Positions 31,152 through 37,089 of a DNA stretch of 64,000 nucleotides are shown here, one piece after another. The first letter of the stretch is position 1, and every line of letters starts with the position of its first letter. A program made the translations under genes and the position numbers. The notes under the pieces are model-generated. The model did no database searches. It was given only the letters and a program-made list of their open reading frames with translations, and had not been told where the DNA came from. The stretch lies in assembly GCA_002633025.1 (NCBI GenBank), contig NMRB01000577.1:264991-328990 (forward strand), read 5' to 3'. Source of the DNA: Notospermus geniculatus (Eukaryota > Nemertea > Pilidiophora > Heteronemertea > Lineidae).

Positions 31152-32081
31152 ATGGAATCAAAGAAAAACAGGTTTATACTGTTCCCAATTGAGTACCCAG
31201 ACATATGGGCCTTCTACAAAAAAGCATTGGCTAGTTTTGGGGTGACTGAAGAAGTTGATCTGTCCAAAGATAAAACAGACTGGGATCTCCTGTCTGATGA
31301 TGAACAAAAGTTTATTGAGACAATTCTAGCTTTCTTTGCAAGCAGCGATGCGATTGTCAATGAAAATTTGATTGAACAGTTTCTGCAGAAAATCCAGTTA
31401 CCAGAGGCACGATGTTTTTATGGTCTGCAGTTTGCGATTGAGAATATTCATACTGAGATGTACTCGTTGCTCATCGAGTATTTCTGCAAAGATGCCCCGA
31501 GATTATTTTCTGCAATTGAAACCATGCCTGCTATACAGAAAAAAGCACAATGGGCCTTGAAATACGCAAATGGTGATGACTTGTTTGACAGCTTAGTTGC
31601 ATTCATTTGTGTTGAAGGCATCTTTTTCAGTTCGTCATTTGCGGCTCTGTTTTGGTTGAAAAAGCGAGGACTGTGTCCAGGACTGACTTTCAGTAACGAG
31701 TTGATCAGCAGAGATGAAGGTCTGCACTGTGAGTTTGGTTGTCTGATGTATGACTATTTAAAACAGCATCATGATACGGCTCATGTTCTTCACATCATCA
31801 AAGAAGCTGTACAGATTGAACAAGAATTTATTACCTCAGCTCTTCCTAAGAATCTCATTGGAATGAACAGTGAGCTGATGACACAATATATTCAATTTGT
31901 AGCTGATACCTGGGTGACACGGCTGGGCTTTCCAAAAATGTACAACTGTTCAAATCCTTTTCCATTCATGGACTCAATCAGTATGGAAGGCAAGACAAAT
32001 TTCTTTGAGAGGCGTGTGAGTGAATATCAGTTTTGCAGACCTAACGATGCTAATGTGTTTACACTTGATGCTGATTTTTAG
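31152..32081 (+). CDS. Ribonucleotide reductase small subunit (R2, class Ia type)
   Basis: Provides the tyrosyl radical for making deoxynucleotides; R1 would supply the active site. Iron ligands are all present: Asp66, Glu97 and His100 (ENIH), Glu155 (VEGIFF), Glu189 and His192 (RDEGLH). The radical tyrosine is Tyr104 (TEMYSLL) and the radical-path Tyr292 (SEYQ) is kept. The protein ends FTLDADF, the peptide by which animal R2 docks on R1. No R1 gene lies in the element, so a host R1 partner is inferred. One oddity: the tryptophan expected in the ASFW-type segment is Gly30 ([12 protein letters not shown]), a residue that carries the radical in studied R2 proteins. At 309 aa it is shorter than cellular R2 because the regulatory N-terminal extension is missing. 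Intronless, with late-type start TAAATAAAGATG. Confidence 0.96.
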   Translation: MESKKNRFILFPIEYPDIWAFYKKALASFGVTEEVDLSKDKTDWDLLSDDEQKFIETILAFFASSDAIVNENLIEQFLQKIQLPEARCFYGLQFAIENIHTEMYSLLIEYFCKDAPRLFSAIETMPAIQKKAQWALKYANGDDLFDSLVAFICVEGIFFSSSFAALFWLKKRGLCPGLTFSNELISRDEGLHCEFGCLMYDYLKQHHDTAHVLHIIKEAVQIEQEFITSALPKNLIGMNSELMTQYIQFVADTWVTRLGFPKMYNCSNPFPFMDSISMEGKTNFFERRVSEYQFCRPNDANVFTLDADF

Positions 32082-32106
32082 ATTAACAAAATTAATATCA
32101 TCTTAA

Positions 32107-32128
32107 TTTGATAATGATTGTTAAATTA
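32107..32128. promoter_or_regulatory. GATAATGATTGTTAAATTA motif
   Basis: Same motif family as at 30867 and 31081, 16 nt before the ATG at 32144. Confidence 0.45.
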
Positions 32129-32143
32129 AAATGATATAAATAA

Positions 32144-32461
32144 ATGGATGCTAATGAACCACAAACAGAGATAAAAACTGTAACAAAAGGAAAAGATCCT
32201 AAAAAAGTGTCATGGGGAAAACAACTCGGTATGAGTAATAAAGGAAAAAAGAAAGTCCAGGTTGAAGATCAACAATTTAACTATGTTTATTTAGGAGCTG
32301 CTGCTGCTGGCGTTGTAGTGGTGTCTGTCGCTAATTTATATCTCTCCAAAGATAAAACCGAACCACCTAAACAAATAACTCATGTTGTAAAGCCACGTGA
32401 AGAATTAAAAATTAAAAAAAAATATATAAATAAATGGCAAGTTCAGCAGAAAGCAAGATGA
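32144..32461 (+). CDS. 105-aa basic single-pass membrane protein
   Basis: Lysine-rich N-terminus (KGKDPKKVSWGKQLGMSNKG), one membrane segment (YVYLGAAAAGVVVVSVANLYL, about residues 48-68) and a basic tail. The last 28 nt overlap the next gene's start. No family recognised. Position among capsid-block genes suggests a virion component. Confidence 0.65.
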   Translation: MDANEPQTEIKTVTKGKDPKKVSWGKQLGMSNKGKKKVQVEDQQFNYVYLGAAAAGVVVVSVANLYLSKDKTEPPKQITHVVKPREELKIKKKYINKWQVQQKAR

Positions 32462-32691
32462 TAAATCCAAAACGATTAGGAAATCTAGCAGTTGATGCAG
32501 TTGTTTTATCTGGTATAACAGCAGGCTTTGCTGTGTTAGCAAAAGCAGCATTTAAAGCCAATATTGGTGATCCTTCGAACCCAAATTTTCAAAATTTCCT
32601 AAAATTGGCAGTGGTGGTAGGTCTGTCTGGAGCAGTAAAAGTCTGGCTTGAGGCAGAAGGACTTCCAACAAAAGATGCTTTTGGAATATAA
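32434..32691 (+). CDS. 85-aa hydrophobic protein
   Basis: Begins with TATATAAATAAATG inside the end of the preceding gene. It carries two hydrophobic stretches (AVVLSGITAGFAVLAKAAF and FLKLAVVVGLSGAVKVWL) separated by a polar turn, so it is probably a two-pass membrane protein. Unknown family. Confidence 0.65.
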   Translation: MASSAESKMINPKRLGNLAVDAVVLSGITAGFAVLAKAAFKANIGDPSNPNFQNFLKLAVVVGLSGAVKVWLEAEGLPTKDAFGI

Positions 32692-32699
32692 TTAAATAA

Positions 32700-33098
32700 A
32701 TGGCGAGTATCATTCTATCAACAATATTTGGAGCTGTAGCAAATGCAACTGCTTTTATAGGTGGTAATGCCGTATATCACGCACTGGATGCAACTAATGC
32801 ATCAGCAGAGAGAAAGAGACATGATTTAGCACTAGAAAAATTACAAAAAGAATCCGCTGTATGGAATCAACGAAGAATTCAACACATAGATTTTTTAACT
32901 GAACAAAGAAACAAGTCTCGTCAGGCAAAATCTGATATGATTGATATGAAATATGCTTTACGTAAATATGATGACATTAATAAAAAACCTGAGCTGTCAA
33001 ATTTTTATGCTCCAAGTGTCCCTCAAAAAAAATATGAGCAAATGTATATTGCAGGAGGTGTTATTGGGTCTGCGGTGTTAGGAAATATTATTAAATAA
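32700..33098 (+). CDS. 132-aa protein with hydrophobic ends and helical middle
   Basis: A Gly/Ala-rich hydrophobic N-terminus (SIILSTIFGAVANATAFIGG), a long charged amphipathic helix (residues about 35-95, RKRHDLALEKLQKE...), a PSVPQKKY linker and a Gly-rich hydrophobic C-terminus (IAGGVIGSAVLGNII). Start ATTAAATAAATG. Possibly a membrane-active minor virion protein; unproven. Confidence 0.65.
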   Translation: MASIILSTIFGAVANATAFIGGNAVYHALDATNASAERKRHDLALEKLQKESAVWNQRRIQHIDFLTEQRNKSRQAKSDMIDMKYALRKYDDINKKPELSNFYAPSVPQKKYEQMYIAGGVIGSAVLGNIIK

Positions 33099-34373
33099 AT
33101 GGCTGATGATGATATGCAAATGAACCCTATGGGTGAAAGAGATGAGGATGATGAGGATGATGATGATGTTAAAACTCAATTAACTGATGAGGGATATCGT
33201 ACTGAAATATCAGGAGATGACCTAACAAGGATTAAAACACTTGTAACAGAGTCAGACCCTCAACTTGAAAAAATTTTTTTAGATGCGTATATGACTAAAA
33301 ATAGTTTGAAACTAAAACCTGAATATGATTTAGAAGACATTATTCCAAGACTGGTTATGCTGGCTGGCGAACAAGGTACGCAAATATATTTTAAGACATA
33401 TGCTAACAAGTCAGTTCGCCTAACACAAGTTGATGGTGAACCATTTGCCTCAGGGTCAATTAAAGGAGTAGGAGCTGCTGAATTTTTAAGATATTTTAGT
33501 AAAAAAGTTTTACCAGGAGTGACACCTAGAATTGAAGAAGGAGTTAGAATTCCAAAATCTAAAAGTTTTGAGGCAAGATTAAATCAGGCAGATGATGATG
33601 AAGAAACACCTTTTAACAGTGACGAAGATCTTCAACAACAAAAGGATGTCCATGATAGCATGTATGGATCTAAACAGCATGATATTACACGAACAACATT
33701 TGAGATCGTGGAGCCATTTGATATAAGAAAATCAATACAATTAGTAGACTCTGCTGCAAGATTAAGAGAAAATTTAGATGAACATAAAATTTTTAATCGA
33801 TTACAGGACAATCGGCAAGAATACATAAAATTGAGCAATGTGTTAAAGCAGATAGAACGATTGAAAAATGATATGAAAAATGAATTTGAGAAATTAGAAT
33901 ATAACACTGAAGAACTTAAAGTTGAAACTAATGACAAAGACTTTTTCAAGAAAAGGATGATGTCAATTGAAAGAACTCTGCGAGAACAAAGCAAAAAGAT
34001 GCGTGAATATCAAAATGACTATTCAAGCACACTATTACATACAAAAAATATTCCTTTAAGGTTTAAATTAACTGAGTTATTTCGTATTAGAGGTGTGACT
34101 ATCATAACGATTATTACAGCAGTTATAACAATATTGACCACAATTGGATCTTTGATCAGTCAATTTACAGGCTCAAGCTCACCTCCTCCTCCTGAACCTG
34201 CTACTGCTAAAAAAGGAACTAAAACAGCTGCTAAAAAAGGAACTAAAACAGCTGCTAAAAAGGAACTAAAACAGCTGCTGGAGGTGATTCAGATCCAGAT
34301 CCAGATGGGTCAGGTCATAGTGTTATGGCTTATATTGAAAAGTACCTATGGTACCCTATACCATGGATGTTAA
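33099..34373 (+). CDS. Long acidic coiled-coil membrane protein (frame broken near its end)
   Basis: Acidic N-terminus (DEDDEDDDD), a globular part, a coiled coil at about residues 230-310, then a membrane segment (VTIITIITAVITILTTIGSLI) and a Pro/Lys-rich linker made of near-identical 24-bp repeats encoding A-K-K-G-T-K-T-A. In the third repeat the A run is one base shorter (about 34257), after which the frame is shadow sequence. The hydrophobic product at 34325-34564 lies in the other frame. No family recognised. Start ATTAAATAAATG. Confidence 0.75.
   Translation: MADDDMQMNPMGERDEDDEDDDDVKTQLTDEGYRTEISGDDLTRIKTLVTESDPQLEKIFLDAYMTKNSLKLKPEYDLEDIIPRLVMLAGEQGTQIYFKTYANKSVRLTQVDGEPFASGSIKGVGAAEFLRYFSKKVLPGVTPRIEEGVRIPKSKSFEARLNQADDDEETPFNSDEDLQQQKDVHDSMYGSKQHDITRTTFEIVEPFDIRKSIQLVDSAARLRENLDEHKIFNRLQDNRQEYIKLSNVLKQIERLKNDMKNEFEKLEYNTEELKVETNDKDFFKKRMMSIERTLREQSKKMREYQNDYSSTLLHTKNIPLRFKLTELFRIRGVTIITIITAVITILTTIGSLISQFTGSSSPPPPEPATAKKGTKTAAKKGTKTAAKKELKQLLEVIQIQIQMGQVIVLWLILKSTYGTLYHGC
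34201..34280 (+). repeat. 24-bp tandem repeat with A6 tracts
   Basis: Three copies of a GCTGCTAAAAAAGGAACT-type unit. The third has A5 instead of A6, which shifts the frame. Confidence 0.85.
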
Positions 34374-34564
34374 AATGCATATGGGAACTTATAAAATGGA
34401 TATATCGCCTTATCATGGATATCTTGGTGCCTGTTGTCGGATTTTTGACTAACCATGCAGTCATCATCATTGCAATCGTTGTATTAGCAGTCATAAGAAT
34501 TTTATTTTTCAATCGTGAAACAATTCATGAGAAATCGAGCAAGCTCGTACCAAATAAAACATGA
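34325..34564 (+). CDS. C-terminal membrane part of the 33099 gene, or separate 79-aa protein
   Basis: Encodes two hydrophobic stretches (about residues 20-35 and VIIIAIVVLAVIRILFF at 46-62). Unlike every other gene in this block it has no AATAAA before its ATG. The frame is open upstream through Asp/Pro-rich codons to the A-rich repeat tract at about 34257. I therefore read it as the tail of the preceding gene, reached either before a recent 1-bp loss or by polymerase slippage on the A tract. Confidence 0.6.
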   Translation: MAYIEKYLWYPIPWMLKCIWELIKWIYRLIMDILVPVVGFLTNHAVIIIAIVVLAVIRILFFNRETIHEKSSKLVPNKT

Positions 34565-34569
34565 AATAA

Positions 34570-35262
34570 ATGAACATTCTGTTTCACAACACTCACAGTA
34601 TGCGCCTGAGGGAAGATATCAGTAAATATGATACTGTTAAAATTGAAAAAGCTTATTTTCCGTTTACGTTTTACAATGTCAAACGTTCGTTAAACACAGA
34701 CACTTTGCAATATGCTATTGTTGACAAAACAAATCAGGTTGTAAGCAGGTCAAATATTAGTATTCCTGAAGGGCTTTATACCTTGGAACAGTTCAACGAC
34801 ATCATTCAACTCAAATTGAAAGATATTGATTTCGAAGCGGCTCTCGAGTTTGTTTATCTGACCAATCAAGGACGTATTGAGGTTAATCTCGAGAGCGATC
34901 GCTTTGTCTCTTATTTTCAAAAAGAACTTTGTGAATTTTTAGGGCTTGACTGTAATGACGATTATATAAGAAATTCAATAATAGGAACTCTGCCTCCAAA
35001 ATTGGCTCGTTATCAAGAGTATCGCGTGTACTGTAATATTGTTAACCCAAGTAAGAATTTTGTTAATGGACGAGAATCTCAGTTGATTTCAACATTTGTT
35101 CCGAAAGGAATGAAATATGGCGATATCGCTGAATATTCTTCGCAGGAGCAGGTCGCGATCAATCAATACCAATATTCGCACATTGAGATCAGCATCAAGG
35201 ATCAGAACGATGAGGATGTTGTTTTTGATACACCATTTAGTGTAAAATTGTTGTTAGAATAA
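34570..35262 (+). CDS. Minor capsid (penton-like) protein
   Basis: A 230-aa beta-rich protein. DISKYDTVKIEKAYFPFTFY opens a jelly-roll-like series of strands, followed by ISIPEGLYTLEQFNDII and repeated short strands to VFDTPFSVKLLLE. The opening 'KIEKAYFPFTFYNV' and 'GLYTLEQFN' layout is what I associate with Polinton penton-type minor capsid proteins, which occupy capsid vertices. Length fits. Frame intact. Start ATGAAATAAATG. Assignment is by pattern and context. Confidence 0.68.
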   Translation: MNILFHNTHSMRLREDISKYDTVKIEKAYFPFTFYNVKRSLNTDTLQYAIVDKTNQVVSRSNISIPEGLYTLEQFNDIIQLKLKDIDFEAALEFVYLTNQGRIEVNLESDRFVSYFQKELCEFLGLDCNDDYIRNSIIGTLPPKLARYQEYRVYCNIVNPSKNFVNGRESQLISTFVPKGMKYGDIAEYSSQEQVAINQYQYSHIEISIKDQNDEDVVFDTPFSVKLLLE

Positions 35263-35736
35263 ATGGATCAACCAGACGGTGTTCCTTCTGGAAATGAATT
35301 TAGGCTAGAAATGATTGAGAAAATGAAAGATGATTTAGTTTTGAAAATAAATAAAAGAACAAACTTGTATAAAAAATATAAAAAAGCTTCAAACATCATT
35401 CATTGGCTAGAAACTGGTTGTTTCATCACCAGCACGACCATCGCAGCCGTTGGCGCAGGAGGGGTTGTTACAAACGTTGTTTCGCTTCCCATATCTGCGA
35501 TCTTGGCGCTCGGTGGTATCACTGGAAAAATTGTTGTGCCGAAGTTGAAGAAAAAATATAAAAAACATCAGCATATATTGATGACCCATCTTTCGTGTTT
35601 GAATTCAATCAACAATCTGCTGTCAAAAGCGATTACAGATGAAGAGATTTCTGCTAGTGAATTTGATTTGATTACGAAAGAATATGAAAAATCAAATGTT
35701 GTGTTTAAAGATGTAAATATTGAGAATCCGAAATGA
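35263..35736 (+). CDS. 157-aa hairpin membrane protein
   Basis: A basic helical N-terminus (NKRTNLYKKYKKASNIIHWLE), a Gly/Ala/Val-rich pair of hydrophobic segments (FITSTTIAAVGAGGVVTNVV and LPISAILALGGITGKIVV), then a basic KKKYKKHQH stretch and a helical C-terminus. I recall similar uncharacterised proteins in other invertebrate Polintons, without a known role. It starts right after the penton gene (GAATAAATG) and is the last plus-strand gene. Confidence 0.7.
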   Translation: MDQPDGVPSGNEFRLEMIEKMKDDLVLKINKRTNLYKKYKKASNIIHWLETGCFITSTTIAAVGAGGVVTNVVSLPISAILALGGITGKIVVPKLKKKYKKHQHILMTHLSCLNSINNLLSKAITDEEISASEFDLITKEYEKSNVVFKDVNIENPK

Positions 35737-35868
35737 TCTGACTTTCATCAAGCGATAAGCTTGTTTGGGCTGAACGGCGAGTCAAACAAAAGTAGTGGAA
35801 TATTTACATGCTATGACTTTATAAGTTTTTGTGACTTATAAAATCATTCCATTTGATGAATTTACGTA
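35737..35868. other. Noncoding, with short hairpin
   Basis: Contains TTATAAGTTTTTGTGACTTATAA at about 35820-35842, a small hairpin that could end plus-strand transcription. No gene seen. Confidence 0.4.
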
Positions 35869-35979
35869 AGTAGGGTAAAAGTGGGAGAATGAACTTGACT
35901 GAACTTTTGACTGAAAACCGCCCGACATTGTTCCCTCCTACCTCTAGTCAAATTCATGTCACAACTTTTCCAAGTTGAC
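35869..35979 (+). repeat. Internal diverged copy of the left TIR end
   Basis: Begins AGTAGGGTAAAAGTGGGAG and follows the first ~112 bp of the left TIR with roughly ten differences and small gaps, in the same orientation as the left TIR. It therefore opposes the right TIR 530-1200 bp away. Confidence 0.85.
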
Positions 35980-36228
35980 GTATCCATGTTTATAGTAACG
36001 TAAATCGACAATTGACAAATCGAGCCAACGATTGTAACACACATGACCATACATTTTGTTTTTGATCAGGTAACGATTCGAGTCCAACAAACATGATACA
36101 TTCCAGGGAACTTGAGTTATATTTATTTCTCTTGGTTCATTAGGTATGAACTGCAAACCTAATTGAATGATATTTCCTGCTGCTGATATACAGAGTACGA
36201 TTACAATTGTTAGTGTCTTGTTATCCAT
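35959..36228 (-). CDS. Small secreted or membrane protein, minus strand
   Basis: I prefer the ATG at 36228 (context TACAAAATGG, as in the TIR genes) to the one at 36243. The protein starts MDNKTLTIVIVLCISAAGN, a signal peptide or anchor, followed by a ~65-aa domain with two cysteines (VSCLLD and GHVCYN) and Tyr-rich C-terminus. Its last residues run into the internal TIR copy, so the original C-terminus may be lost. No family recognised. Third of three minus-strand genes at the right end. Confidence 0.55.
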   Translation of the reverse strand: MDNKTLTIVIVLCISAAGNIIQLGLQFIPNEPREINITQVPWNVSCLLDSNRYLIKNKMYGHVCYNRWLDLSIVDLRYYKHGYVNLEKL

Positions 36229-36239
36229 TTTGTAGGAAA

Positions 36240-36482
36240 TCATTTTATATTAGAGCCCCATCGCGAGATCAAATCCATAATATTTCTTTCCATAAATTCC
36301 TTTTTGATGACTGAGCCCGTAAAGGTTGTGAACATATTGTCCTCATGGACGAACCGAGTCAACATTCTGACAATATTTCCTTCATTGTCGACCATAGTGA
36401 GGATCATCACTTCTCCGTTTTGAGTTGGGATCGTCTGATATTCGAGGAATCTGCACCAAATGTCAGTGGGGGAGTCTGTCAT
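36240..36482 (-). CDS. Diverged paralogue of the TIR 101-aa protein
   Basis: Starts MTDSPTDIWCRFLEYQTIPTQNG and keeps the strand-rich VMILTMVDNEG and MFTTFTGSVIKKEF blocks, with an inserted RMLTRFVHEDN stretch and a shortened, altered C-terminus lacking the KKYYGFDLA end. The leader (36483-36508, minus strand) is nearly the same as that of the TIR gene, so the whole promoter-gene unit was duplicated. It lies 22 nt downstream of the right TIR gene. Confidence 0.7.
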   Translation of the reverse strand: MTDSPTDIWCRFLEYQTIPTQNGEVMILTMVDNEGNIVRMLTRFVHEDNMFTTFTGSVIKKEFMERNIMDLISRWGSNIK

Positions 36483-36508
36483 TTTGTATGTGTGAGAGAT
36501 GTATTAGA
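36483..36508 (-). promoter_or_regulatory. Early-type leader of the paralogue
   Basis: On the minus strand TCTAATACATCTCTCACACA then TACAAAATG; one or two changes from the TIR gene leader. Confidence 0.5.
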
Positions 36509-36809
36509 TTCCCTTCGCTAGATCAAAACCATAGTATTTCTTTCCCTCAATTTTTCCTTTTGATCTGATGTACTCATAATCAGGACACTTTTCGAACTCC
36601 TTTTTGATGATTGACGTTGTGAAGGTCGTGATCATATTGTCATCCTTGTCAACCAGTGTGAGAATCATCGCGTCCCCATTTTGAGTTGGGATGGTCTTAT
36701 GTTCGAGGACTCTGTACCAGATGTCAGTGGGGATATGTCTCCACTGTTCGAAAGCTGTAGACTTTGTCACACGCTCGTTCAATTCGTCATTAGTGGGGAA
36801 GTGAGTCAT
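36504..36809 (-). CDS. TIR-encoded 101-aa protein, right copy
   Basis: Inverted copy of the 19021-19326 gene within the right TIR. It differs at residue 3 (His for Asp) and at the last two residues, which fall outside the repeat. Same strand-rich core and basic YIRSKGKIEGKKYYGFDLA C-terminus. The leader at 36810-36835 matches the left copy. Confidence 0.75.
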   Translation of the reverse strand: MTHFPTNDELNERVTKSTAFEQWRHIPTDIWYRVLEHKTIPTQNGDAMILTLVDKDDNMITTFTTSIIKKEFEKCPDYEYIRSKGKIEGKKYYGFDLAKGI

Positions 36810-37083
36810 TTTGTATGTGTGAGGGATGTATTAAATATAGACATTTTGGCGATGTGGGCAGAGTTGTGACATGTGGCGGACGGACGGACGGACAGACGGA
36901 CAAAATGTAACATGTGGAAAAGTTGTTGAAATGTGGAAAAGTTAAAAATTTATCAAAATGTGGAAAAGTTGTCAAACTTGGAAAAGTTGTGACATGAATT
37001 TGACTAGAGTTAGGTGGGGCAGGTGTCGGGGCGGTTTTCAGTCAAAAGTTCAGTTGGGTTCATTCTCCCACTTTTACCCTACT
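36514..37083 (-). repeat. Polinton right terminal inverted repeat (570 bp)
   Basis: Mirror of 18747-19316, ending in CCCTACT. It carries the minus-strand copy of the 101-aa gene, the GGAC tetranucleotide tract and the iterons. Confidence 0.95.
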
Positions 37084-37089
37084 AGTGCA
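37084..37089. repeat. Target-site duplication, right (AGTGCA)
   Basis: Six bases directly outside the right TIR. Partner of AATGCA at 18741-18746. Confidence 0.75.

Larger units (their letters stand above)
25250..35265 (+). promoter_or_regulatory. AATAAA-ATG start signature of the late gene block
   Basis: AATAAA ends 0-4 nt before the ATG of the genes at 25259, 26554, 27548, 27971, 29209, 29826, 30297, 30454, 30901, 31152, 32144, 32434, 32700, 33099, 34570 and 35263. TAAATAAATG or TAAAATAAATG is the common form. The same word can serve as the poly(A) signal of the gene upstream. The TIR, HNH and PolB genes lack it. It helps decide true starts (27971, 30454) and internal ATGs (23418, 28125, 34325). 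Confidence 0.8.
18747..37083 (+). mobile_element. Polinton/Maverick (adintovirus-like) element, near-complete
   Basis: An 18337-bp unit bounded by 570-bp inverted repeats that begin AGTAGGG and end CCCTACT. The flanks AATGCA (18741-18746) and AGTGCA (37084-37089) fit the 6-bp duplication expected of Polinton integration, with one mismatch. It encodes the diagnostic set: protein-primed PolB, retroviral-type integrase, packaging ATPase, a probable double jelly-roll major capsid protein and a penton-like protein. Genes are intronless, AT-rich and tightly packed, unlike the flanks. Frame breaks in HNH, PolB, MCP and one membrane-protein gene indicate a decaying copy or assembly error. No adenain-like maturation protease was recognised. 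Confidence 0.95.
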
